Origin: Thermaceae bacterium
GTDB taxonomy: Bacteria; Deinococcota; Deinococci; Deinococcales; Marinithermaceae
Reading direction: 5' to 3'
Length of the DNA: 18,708 bases
Assembly (NCBI GenBank): GCA_015490435.1
Contig: WFXV01000036.1
Span: forward strand, 1-18,708
In this document: positions 1 to 6,303 of the stretch, piece after piece
Position numbering within the stretch: position 1 is the stretch's first letter
Layout of the letters: every line of letters starts with the position of its first letter
The notes under the pieces: generated by a model
The model's input: the letters and a program-made list of their open reading frames with translations, nothing else
Database searches by the model: none
What the model was told of the DNA's origin: nothing
Made by a program: the position numbers and the translations under genes

Positions 1-376
1 AGGGAAACCCGGGGGTGAAGCCGATGGCGAAGACGCGGTAGGTCCGCCCGGCGTGCCGCCGCACCACCTCCTCTTCCGAAAGCCCCGCCCAGCGGGCGAG
101 CTCGGCGAGGTCGGGGCCGTCATAAACCACGGGGACCTCGACCTGTCGGCCCTCACCCCCATCCGCCTCTGGCGCCCCCTCCGCCCAGGTGCGGACCTCG
201 GCCAGGAACGCCCTCGCTTCGTCGAACTCGACGTAAAGGCTGGCGTAGCCCGGGATCAGGTCGGTGACCGCCGGGTGAAGGTCTTTTAGGAGGGCGCGGA
301 GCTTCGCGTGTGCCCGGCGGTTCGCCGCCTCGTCGAGCCCCTCGCCAAAACGCAGGTAGAAGCCGGAAAGCCGCAC
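1..376 (-). CDS. pxpB: 5-oxoprolinase subunit PxpB (KipI / allophanate hydrolase subunit 1 family), 3' part missing
   Basis: The minus-strand frame opens at a GTG at 376 and runs off the left edge after 125 codons, so the C-terminal half is outside the window. An in-frame TAA lies just upstream, so no earlier start exists. The visible protein begins VRLSGFYLRFGEGLDEAANR and contains YDGPDLAELARWAGLS, then VFAIGFTPGFP, which is the conserved core of the KipI/PxpB fold. PxpB acts with PxpA and PxpC in ATP-dependent opening of 5-oxoproline to glutamate in the cytoplasm; older annotations call the family allophanate hydrolase subunit 1 or kinase inhibitor KipI. The partner genes would lie to the left and cannot be seen. 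The start is six bases downstream of a TAAGCT box, which suggests a leaderless transcript. Family assignment is good; the substrate is inferred from the family. Confidence 0.85.
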   Translation of the reverse strand, partial: MRLSGFYLRFGEGLDEAANRRAHAKLRALLKDLHPAVTDLIPGYASLYVEFDEARAFLAEVRTWAEGAPEADGGEGRQVEVPVVYDGPDLAELARWAGLSEEEVVRRHAGRTYRVFAIGFTPGFP

Positions 377-382
377 CCCTCT

Positions 383-388
383 AGCTTA
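383..388 (-). promoter_or_regulatory. -10 box of pxpB (leaderless start)
   Basis: Read on the minus strand this is TAAGCT, followed by six bases and then the GTG of pxpB. The spacing matches that of the other leaderless starts in the window. No convincing TTGACA-like -35 is visible. The spacer of 46 bp to tRNA-Ser is the only room for promoters of both divergent genes. Confidence 0.45.
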
Positions 389-404
389 TCCGGCCGGTTT
401 TTGC

Positions 405-410
405 TAGCCT
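405..410 (+). promoter_or_regulatory. Possible -10 box of tRNA-Ser
   Basis: TAGCCT lies 12 bases before the first base of the tRNA, which would give a short 5' leader. The sequence fits TANNNT only, and no clear -35 is seen, so this is tentative. Confidence 0.3.
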
Positions 411-422
411 ATTTCCCGGCAG

Positions 423-515
<93 letters not shown>

Positions 516-520
516 CGTAA

Positions 521-546
521 GGGGCCGCTAGGCCCCGTCCTTTTTT
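521..546 (+). terminator. Rho-independent terminator after tRNA-Ser
   Basis: A six-base-pair GC stem (GGGGCC, loop GCTA, GGCCCC) is followed after GTCC by six T residues. It begins seven bases after the tRNA. The minus-strand gene ending at 528 converges on it, and its last codons lie inside the hairpin. Confidence 0.85.
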
Positions 547-1334
547 AGGGCGGCCCGGGCTTCCCGGGCGAAGCGCTCGAGGGCGTCGAAAAACTCCGGC
601 CCGTAGTGGGCGAGCTCATCGCCCCGGGTGACCACGAAGGGGTAGTCCCAGCCCCGTTCGCGTAAAAGCCGCCTTGCGTTTTCCACCTGCTTTTCCCGGT
701 TTTTGATGCGCTTCGGCTCGATGACCACGAGCTCGGGCCGGAGCCTTGGGACCTCCTCTAGCGGCGGGGGAAAGTAGGCCTCGGCCCGGTCTTTGAAAAT
801 CGGCACGAGCCCCAAATGCAAAAGCGCCGCATTCAAAAAGCTACCCCGCCCGATCGTGATCGGCCCGCCCAGGTCGAACTCGAAGTAGACCCGCTCGCCG
901 GAGAAAGTACCAAAAAGCGCCTGGTAGCGCCTTGCGAGCTCGGCCTGGCGGGGGGTAGCGTCCACCCCCATCAGGGCGCCGACCAGGCCCACGTTCTCGA
1001 TGATGCCGTAGGGGGTGATGGGGAGCGGCACCGGCCAGACCGCGTACCCCCGGGAGCGAAGCGCCTCGGTGAGCTCCCGCTGCACCCCGGTGGTGGTGAA
1101 GACAAGCTCGGGAGCAAGCTCCTCTAAAAGTTCCCAGCGCACCTTGGTGTAGCTCGCCACCACCGGAAGCCTCTCGGCCTCGGTAGGCCGCCAGCAAAAC
1201 GCGCTCCGTCCCACCACCCGCTCGCCAAGCCCCAGGAAAAAGAGCGTGTCAGTGACGCTCGGGGCCAGCGAGACCACCCGGGCGGGATGGTCCGGGATCT
1301 CGATCTCGCCGAGCCAGTCGTGCCTGAGCTTCAT
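528..1334 (-). CDS. BtuF/FepB-like periplasmic-binding-fold protein without signal peptide
   Basis: This is a 268-residue protein of the helical-backbone metal-receptor (TroA-like) superfamily, which normally binds cobalamin or iron chelates for ABC importers. The N-terminal block RVVSLAPSVTDTLFFLGLGE and the later GRGSFLNAALLHLGLVPIF are typical of BtuF-type proteins. The ATG at 1334 is preferred over the longer frame from 1355 for two reasons. It has a GAGGTGA ribosome site just upstream, and it overlaps the coaE stop as ATGA, implying translational coupling. No signal peptide or lipobox is present; the protein starts directly with MKLRHDWLGEIEIPDHPARV. No transporter permease or ATPase lies nearby. 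It may therefore be a cytoplasmic corrinoid- or metal-chelate-binding relative rather than a transport component. The fold is well supported; the ligand is unknown. Confidence 0.8.
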   Translation of the reverse strand: MKLRHDWLGEIEIPDHPARVVSLAPSVTDTLFFLGLGERVVGRSAFCWRPTEAERLPVVASYTKVRWELLEELAPELVFTTTGVQRELTEALRSRGYAVWPVPLPITPYGIIENVGLVGALMGVDATPRQAELARRYQALFGTFSGERVYFEFDLGGPITIGRGSFLNAALLHLGLVPIFKDRAEAYFPPPLEEVPRLRPELVVIEPKRIKNREKQVENARRLLRERGWDYPFVVTRGDELAHYGPEFFDALERFAREARAALKKDGA

Positions 1335-1906
1335 GGCTTCACCTCCTCGAGCCAACGGAGCACCTTTTCCTCGAGCTCCGCCCGGCTACCCGCGTTCGTG
1401 ATCACCCAGTCGGCGCGCTTGGCCTTTTCCTCCGGGGGGAGTTGCGCCGCTTCCCGCCTCCTTGCCTCTTCCTCGGAGATCCCCCGGGCCTTGAGCCTTT
1501 GGTAGCGGAGCTCGGCCGGCGCGGTGACCACGAGCACGCCGTCTAAGTTCTTTTCCCAGCCAGTTTCAAAGAGCAGGGGGATCTCGAGCACGACGAGCGG
1601 CGCCCCCTCGGCCTCGAACCTCGCGAGCGCTTCCTCGAGCCGCCTTCGCACGTAGGGGTGAAGGATCGCCTCGAGCTTCTTTCGGGCGACGTCGTCCTCG
1701 AAAACGACCGCCGCGAGCTTCTTCCGGTCGGGAACGCCTCCTACGCAAGCCTCGGGAAAAGCGGCGCAGATCGCCGCGCTTTCTTCAAAAAGCCCTTCGT
1801 GGGCGATTCGGTCCGCGTCCAAGACCGGCACCCCGGCCTGATGCAGGATCCCGGCGACGGTGCTCTTTCCCCCGCCGATCGGCCCGGTCAGCCCGATCTT
1901 CCTCAC
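1331..1906 (-). CDS. coaE: Dephospho-CoA kinase
   Basis: CoaE phosphorylates the 3' hydroxyl of dephospho-CoA, the last step of coenzyme A synthesis, in the cytoplasm. The protein opens VRKIGLTGPIGGGKSTVAG, a P-loop in the CoaE-specific form, followed by VLDADRIAHE (the DAD substrate motif) and LVVLEIPLLFETGWE (conserved hP-LLFE block). The GTG at 1906 is chosen because the P-loop must lie close to the N-terminus and because a TATAGT box ends six bases upstream. The longer frame from 1972 adds 22 residues that run across that promoter and antisense to the next gene. The resulting length is 191 residues, close to the usual 200. The gene overlaps the downstream BtuF-like gene by four bases (ATGA). 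Confidence 0.95.
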   Translation of the reverse strand: MRKIGLTGPIGGGKSTVAGILHQAGVPVLDADRIAHEGLFEESAAICAAFPEACVGGVPDRKKLAAVVFEDDVARKKLEAILHPYVRRRLEEALARFEAEGAPLVVLEIPLLFETGWEKNLDGVLVVTAPAELRYQRLKARGISEEEARRREAAQLPPEEKAKRADWVITNAGSRAELEEKVLRWLEEVKP

Positions 1907-1912
1907 CCCGCC

Positions 1913-1920
1913 ACTATAAT
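1913..1920. promoter_or_regulatory. Overlapping divergent -10 boxes for coaE and the nucleotidyltransferase gene
   Basis: The eight bases ACTATAAT hold TATAAT on the plus strand (1915-1920) and TATAGT on the minus strand (1918-1913), sharing the central TATA. Six bases separate each box from a GTG start (1927 plus, 1906 minus). Both transcripts should therefore be leaderless, and RNA polymerase can melt only one direction at a time. No TTGACA-type -35 is seen on either side. Confidence 0.75.
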
Positions 1921-1926
1921 CCGGGC

Positions 1927-3228
1927 GTGCGGGCGATCGGGAAGGTGCGCCTTCGGCTCCCCTACTGGCCAAGGGAGGGCTACCTGGTGGGCGGGGCGGT
2001 GCGCGATCTTTACTACCGCAAAACCCCCACCGACCTCGACTTCCTGGTCCCCGACCCCGCCGCCGAGGCCGAGCGGGCGGCCGAGCTCCTGGGCGGCGCG
2101 GTGATCCCTTTGAAGGAGGGCGTAGTGCGGGTGAACACCGGCAGCCTGGTGCTCGACTTCGCCCCTCTTCCCGAAAAAGGCCTTTTCGCCGACCTCTTAC
2201 GGCGAGACTACACGGTGAACGCCCTCGCGGCGAACCGAAGGGGCGCGATCTTCGGCCCGCCGGTGGCCGCTTTTGACCTCGAGCACCGGGTGCTGCGGGC
2301 GCTTTCCTACGCCGCCTTCGAGGCCGACCCCCTGCGCTCGCTCCGGGGGGTGCGGCTTTGGACCACCCACGGCCTTCGCCCCGAGCCCACCACCTGGGGC
2401 TGGATCCGCCGCCACGCCGCGGCCCTTCGCTTTGGCAAAAAGCCTGCTTGGGAGCGGGTCTTCGACGAACTCAAGAAGATCCTGCTAAGCCCCCGGGCGG
2501 CGTTTGGGGTGCATAAACTCCTCGAATCCGGCCTGCTCGCTGCGTACCTTCCGGAACTCGCGAACGCAAAAGGCGTACCGCAGGGCGGCTACCACCACGC
2601 CGACGTCTTCGGGCATACCCTCGAGGCCCTCGCCTACTTAGTCCAGGCCTTCCCGAAAAGTCCTATATCGCTTCGGCTTGCCGCCCTTTTTCACGACATG
2701 GCGAAACCCCTGGTGCGCCAGTGGGACGAGGTTCGGGGCTACTGGCGGTTTTTCTACCACGACGAGGACGGCGCCTGGCTCGCCCGAGCGGTGCTCAGGC
2801 GGCTTCGCTCGGGCAGGGAGCTCGAGGACCGGGTCTTTGCCCTCGTCCGCCACCACATGAAGACCCCGCCGGATAATGAGCGGGCGCTTCGCCGCTGGGT
2901 CTACCGCTACCGGGGGCTCCTCCCGGACCTTCTTCTGCTTCAAATCGCGGACCGGGCGGCAAGCCGCGGGCCCCTTACGGACCCCGAGGAGGTCCACCGG
3001 CTTAAGAAAACCCTCCGCCGGGTGGAAAAGATCTTAAAGGCCATGCCCGAAAAACCGCTTCTTTCCGGTCGGGAGATCATCGCGCTGCTCGGGATCGAGC
3101 CCGGGCCCCGAGTAGGCGAGGCCCAGCGGGCGCTCCTGCTCGCCCAGGCCGAGGGACGGGTGCGCTCACACGAAGAGGCTAAGATTTTCCTATTATGGTG
3201 GCATGAAGCCCAAGCTCAGGATGCTTGA
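1927..3228 (+). CDS. cca: tRNA nucleotidyltransferase (CCA- or CC-adding enzyme) with HD domain
   Basis: The 433-residue protein is a class II nucleotidyltransferase that adds CCA, or part of it, to tRNA 3' ends. Visible motifs are VGGAVRD (21-27), the catalytic TDLDFLV with D36 and D38, RRDYTVNALA (92-101), DPLRSLRGVRL (134-144) and the RVFDELKKIL helix (177-186). A C-terminal HD domain follows, with HTLEALAYLV (230-239) and LFHDMAKPL (254-262); H256/D257 is the metal pair. The GTG start is six bases after a perfect TATAAT, so the message is probably leaderless. The stretch between the DxD and RRD motifs is short, and the usual EDxxR motif reads ADPLR; both points could mean a partial (CC- or A-adding) enzyme. 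The last 26 bases overlap the next gene. Confidence 0.9.
   Translation: MRAIGKVRLRLPYWPREGYLVGGAVRDLYYRKTPTDLDFLVPDPAAEAERAAELLGGAVIPLKEGVVRVNTGSLVLDFAPLPEKGLFADLLRRDYTVNALAANRRGAIFGPPVAAFDLEHRVLRALSYAAFEADPLRSLRGVRLWTTHGLRPEPTTWGWIRRHAAALRFGKKPAWERVFDELKKILLSPRAAFGVHKLLESGLLAAYLPELANAKGVPQGGYHHADVFGHTLEALAYLVQAFPKSPISLRLAALFHDMAKPLVRQWDEVRGYWRFFYHDEDGAWLARAVLRRLRSGRELEDRVFALVRHHMKTPPDNERALRRWVYRYRGLLPDLLLLQIADRAASRGPLTDPEEVHRLKKTLRRVEKILKAMPEKPLLSGREIIALLGIEPGPRVGEAQRALLLAQAEGRVRSHEEAKIFLLWWHEAQAQDA
3191..3196 (+). promoter_or_regulatory. -10 box of amrB, inside the end of cca
   Basis: TATTAT followed by six bases and the ATG at 3203. The box lies within the last codons of the upstream gene, so amrB can be transcribed on its own as a leaderless message. 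There is no usable Shine-Dalgarno sequence. Confidence 0.6.
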
Positions 3229-4336
3229 CATCCAGCCCACCCCCGAGGGCTACCTCCTCCGCGACCCCTACGGCGTGAGCGAAGAGGTCCTGGTGCTCTC
3301 GCCGGAGGCGATGTACCTGGCGAGCCTGATGGACGGCACCCGGACCCTCGAGGACATCCAGGCCGAGATCCTCAAGGGCTCGGGAAGCGTGATCCCGAAG
3401 GAAAAGCTCGAGGAGCTCCAAAGCGCGCTCGAAAAGGCTGGTTTTCTTGAAACCGAGGAAATTTCAAAGAAAATTGCCGAGGCCGAGCGGGCGTTTCTTT
3501 CAAAGCCCCGCCCCATGGCCCTCGCCGGCGCCAGCTACCCCGAGACCAAGGAGGGCTTTGAGGCCTTCTTGAACGGGATGCTCGCCTTCGCCCCCGAGGT
3601 GGAAGAAAAGCCCCTCAAAGCCCTTTTAATGCCCCACCTAGAGCTGAGAAGGGTGCCCGAGGCCTACGGCGCCGCCTACCAGGCGATGCAACGAACCCCG
3701 GCCCCGGAGCGGGTCTTGATCCTCGGGGTGGCCCACCGGCCGATTCAGAACCCGGCGGCGGCGCTCCCGCTTGCGATCGAGACCCCCCACGGCGTGCTCG
3801 AGGCCGACCTCGAGGCCCTGCAGGCGCTCGATGCCCTGGTGGGCTTCGAGCTCTTCCGTGAGCCGCTTGCATTTAAGGAAGAGCACTCGATCGAGTTCCC
3901 CGCGCTCTTCGTGAAAGCCGCCTGGCCTAACGCCAAGGTGCTGCCCCTGATCGTCTCGAGCGAAGACGAGGCCGCCCTGGCCGAGCTCGCCGAGGCACTC
4001 CGGCTCCTTGCCAAGGAGCGGCCCTTTTTCCCGCTGCTTGCGGTCGACCTTTCCCACGTCGGCGGCCGCTTCGGCCACGGGCCGATCGCGCCGGAACTCA
4101 AGAAAAAGGCCGAGACCACCGACCGGACCTACCTCGACTTCCTGGCGAAGAGCCGCTTCGAGGAGGCCTTCCGCTTTTTAAAAGACCGCGAGAACGCCAC
4201 CTACATCGACGCCATGGGCGCGGCCCAGGCGGCGAGCCGCGTCGTCGAGGGCGAGGGGAAGGTGCTCACCTACCGCCTCTCCCCCGAGCTCGAAACCCTC
4301 TCGGCGGTGGGGGCGGGGATGGTTGGATGGTATTAG
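3203..4336 (+). CDS. amrB: MEMO1-family protein (AmmeMemoRadiSam system protein B) with N-terminal PqqD/RRE-like domain
   Basis: Residues 139-377 are a MEMO domain, related to class III extradiol dioxygenases. H145 (MPHLELR), H178 (GVAHRP), H228 (EEHSIEF) and H285 (DLSHVGG) match the conserved MEMO histidines. The Cys that human MEMO1 uses as a metal ligand (in a CGRHP context) is replaced here by IDAMGAA near 335-341. Residues 1-90 are a separate domain (LDIQPTPEGYLLRDP, LVLSPEAMYLASLMDGTRTL, then a helical tail ending AGFLETEE). Its hydrophobic pattern resembles PqqD, the RiPP-recognition winged helix. In other genomes MEMO, AMMECR1 and a radical-SAM protein form a conserved trio of unknown function; neither partner is in this window. 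The protein is presumably cytoplasmic. Confidence 0.88.
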   Translation: MKPKLRMLDIQPTPEGYLLRDPYGVSEEVLVLSPEAMYLASLMDGTRTLEDIQAEILKGSGSVIPKEKLEELQSALEKAGFLETEEISKKIAEAERAFLSKPRPMALAGASYPETKEGFEAFLNGMLAFAPEVEEKPLKALLMPHLELRRVPEAYGAAYQAMQRTPAPERVLILGVAHRPIQNPAAALPLAIETPHGVLEADLEALQALDALVGFELFREPLAFKEEHSIEFPALFVKAAWPNAKVLPLIVSSEDEAALAELAEALRLLAKERPFFPLLAVDLSHVGGRFGHGPIAPELKKKAETTDRTYLDFLAKSRFEEAFRFLKDRENATYIDAMGAAQAASRVVEGEGKVLTYRLSPELETLSAVGAGMVGWY

Positions 4337-4338
4337 GG

Positions 4339-4407
4339 GGCTTGTAGCTAGTGGCCTGTGGCCTGTAGAAAAAACCTCCACAAGCTACAAGCCACAGGCC
4401 ACAAGCC
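4339..4407. repeat. Inverted mosaic of heptanucleotide repeats between convergent genes
   Basis: The left arm (4339-4368) reads as successive units GGCTTGT, AGCTAGT, GGCCTGT, GGCCTGT, AG. The right arm (4380-4407) reads ACAAGCT, ACAAGCC, ACAGGCC, ACAAGCC, which is the reverse complement of the same kind of unit. A 6-A run and CCTCC separate the arms. Two 11-base inverted matches exist: GGCTTGTAGCT (4339) with AGCTACAAGCC (4383), and GTGGCCTGTGG (4351) with CCACAGGCCAC (4392). They are in crossed rather than nested order, as if units had been shuffled. The element fills the whole gap between amrB and metG and may act as a bidirectional terminator. Similar heptamer arrays (STRR-type) are known in cyanobacteria; whether this one is dispersed in the genome cannot be seen here. 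Confidence 0.85.
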
Positions 4408-4408
4408 T

Positions 4409-6289
4409 TTACCGCACCTTCGCCCCCGCCTTCACCTCGCCCGCCGGGGTGAGCAGGGCGAGGCGGCCCTCGTCGTCCTCGGCGGCGAGGATCATACCCT
4501 CGGAGACGATGCCCCTTAGCTTCCTCGGCTTTAGGTTCGCAAGCAGCACCACCTTCTTGCCCACGAGGTCTTCCGGCTGGTAGTGCTCGGCCAGGCCGCC
4601 GACCACGGTGCGCTCCTCGTCGCCGAGGCGGAGCTTCAAGACCAAAAGCCGGTCGGCGTTCGGGTGCTTTTCGGCTGCGACGACCTCAGCGATTCTGAGG
4701 TCGAGCTTGGCGAAGTCCTCGTACGCGATCGGGGCCGCGCTTTCTTTTTCCACGGGGGGTTCCTCCTTTGCTCGCTCCTCGATCTTGGGAAAGAGAACTG
4801 GCGCCTCTTTGGGCAGCTCGGCGCTCGCCAGGGTGCCAAAGCGCTCGGCCTCGGCCAGGGTGGTCTTCGGCAGGCCGAGGGCGGCCCGTAGTTCTTCCAT
4901 CTTGCCCGGCATCGCGGGTTCAAAGAGGGCGCTTGCCACCCGTAGCCCCTCGACGAGCTCGTAGAGCACGCGGGCAAGCCACGCATCCTCGCCCTTTTTG
5001 GCAAGCTCCCAGGGCTTTTCCTCGTTGACGTAGCGGTTCAGCCGCCGCACCCACTCGATCGCTTCCTCGAGCGCCTGGTGGAAGCGGAGCCCGCGGGCAA
5101 ACGCGCGGTAGCGGGCCACCGCCTCCTCCGCTTCCTGGGCAAGCGGCCCTTCCTCCACGCCCTCGGGCCGCTCGACCCGGCCGCCGGCGTACTTTAGGAC
5201 CATCGCCCGCACCCGCTGCACCAGGTTGCCGAGGTCGTTGGCGAGCTCGGAGACGTAGCGCTCTTTCAGGCCCTCCTCCCCCACCGGGCCGTCCTGGCCG
5301 TAGGGGATCTCGCGGAGGAGGTAGTAGCGGACCGGGTCGGGCCCGTACTTCTTGGCGAGCGCGAAGGGGTCGACGACGTTGCCGAGGCTTTTTGACATCT
5401 TGCGCCCGTCGGGCCCAAGCAGGTAGCCGCCGACGTTCAGGTGGCGGTAAAGGGGAATCCCCGCCGCCTTCAGCATCGTCGGCCAGAAGACCGCGTGGGG
5501 CTTTAGGATGTCCTTCCCGATCATGTGGTTGGCCGCCGGCCAGTAGCGCTGATAGCGCTCGCCCTCGGGGTAGCCGAGCGCCGAGATGTAGTTGATCAGG
5601 GCGTCGAACCAGACGTAGGTGACGTGGGAAGGGTCCCAGGGAAGCTCGATCCCCCAGGGTACCCGGGACTTCGGCCGGCTGATCGAAAGGTCGCCGATGG
5701 GCTCGGCTAACATCGCGAGCACCTCGTGGCGGTAGCCCTCAGGTCGGATGAAGTCCGGGTTTTGCTCGATGAAGTCCCGGAGCCAGGGGCGGTATTTTTC
5801 CATCTTGAAAAAGTAGTTGCCCTCCCGCCTTAGCTCGGGCTCGATGCCGTGGTCGGGGCACTTGCCGTCCACGAGCTCCTTCTCGGTCAGAAAGCGCTCG
5901 CAGCCGACGCAGTAAAGCCCCTCGTACTCGCCGTAGTAGATGTCACCGGCGTCGTAGACCTTTTGCAAAACGTATTGCACCACCTTCTTGTGGCGCTCCT
6001 CGGTGGTGCGGATGAAGTCGTCGTAGGAGATCTCTAGAAGCTCCCAGGCTTCCTTGAACTTCGCCGACATCCGGTCGACGAACTCCTTCGGAGTGAGCCT
6101 GGCTTTCTCCGCGGCCTGGGCGATCTTCTCCCCGTGCTCGTCGGTGCCGGTGAGGAAGAAGACGTCGTAGCCGTCCTGGCGGTGGAAACGCGCGAGAAAA
6201 TCGGCCACGATCGTGGTGTAAGCGTGGCCGATGTGGGGCGCAGCGTTGACGTAGTAGATCGGGGTGGTGACGTAGAAGACCTTGTCCAT
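4409..6289 (-). CDS. metG: Methionyl-tRNA synthetase with C-terminal Trbp111-like domain
   Basis: MetG charges tRNA-Met with methionine. The 626-residue protein shows the HIGH signature at 19-22 (APHIGHAYT), KMSKS at 297-301 and one zinc knuckle with Cys127, Cys130, Cys144 and His147. The anticodon-binding helical domain lies in the middle (WVRRLNRYVNEEKPWELAK). Residues 525-626 form the OB-fold tRNA-binding domain (DFAKLDLRIAEVVAAEKHPN). A charged linker around 500-520 joins them. The ATG at 6289 is 11 bases after the oxidase gene stop, with no Shine-Dalgarno sequence but a TAAAAT box eight bases upstream. It may be transcribed both from its own promoter and by readthrough from the ALDH-oxidase operon. 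Confidence 0.97.
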   Translation of the reverse strand: MDKVFYVTTPIYYVNAAPHIGHAYTTIVADFLARFHRQDGYDVFFLTGTDEHGEKIAQAAEKARLTPKEFVDRMSAKFKEAWELLEISYDDFIRTTEERHKKVVQYVLQKVYDAGDIYYGEYEGLYCVGCERFLTEKELVDGKCPDHGIEPELRREGNYFFKMEKYRPWLRDFIEQNPDFIRPEGYRHEVLAMLAEPIGDLSISRPKSRVPWGIELPWDPSHVTYVWFDALINYISALGYPEGERYQRYWPAANHMIGKDILKPHAVFWPTMLKAAGIPLYRHLNVGGYLLGPDGRKMSKSLGNVVDPFALAKKYGPDPVRYYLLREIPYGQDGPVGEEGLKERYVSELANDLGNLVQRVRAMVLKYAGGRVERPEGVEEGPLAQEAEEAVARYRAFARGLRFHQALEEAIEWVRRLNRYVNEEKPWELAKKGEDAWLARVLYELVEGLRVASALFEPAMPGKMEELRAALGLPKTTLAEAERFGTLASAELPKEAPVLFPKIEERAKEEPPVEKESAAPIAYEDFAKLDLRIAEVVAAEKHPNADRLLVLKLRLGDEERTVVGGLAEHYQPEDLVGKKVVLLANLKPRKLRGIVSEGMILAAEDDEGRLALLTPAGEVKAGAKVR

Positions 6290-6297
6290 AAGCTTGG

Positions 6298-6303
6298 ATT
6301 TTA
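6298..6303 (-). promoter_or_regulatory. -10 box of metG, overlapping the upstream stop codon
   Basis: TAAAAT on the minus strand, eight bases before the metG ATG. Its first three bases are the TAA stop of the upstream oxidase gene. No Shine-Dalgarno sequence is present in the 11-base gap, which favours a near-leaderless message. Confidence 0.45.

Noticed and set aside
1907..1972. N-terminal extension of CoaE of 22 residues
   Set aside because: It would run through the divergent -10 octamer and the first codons of cca. The P-loop position fits the GTG at 1906.
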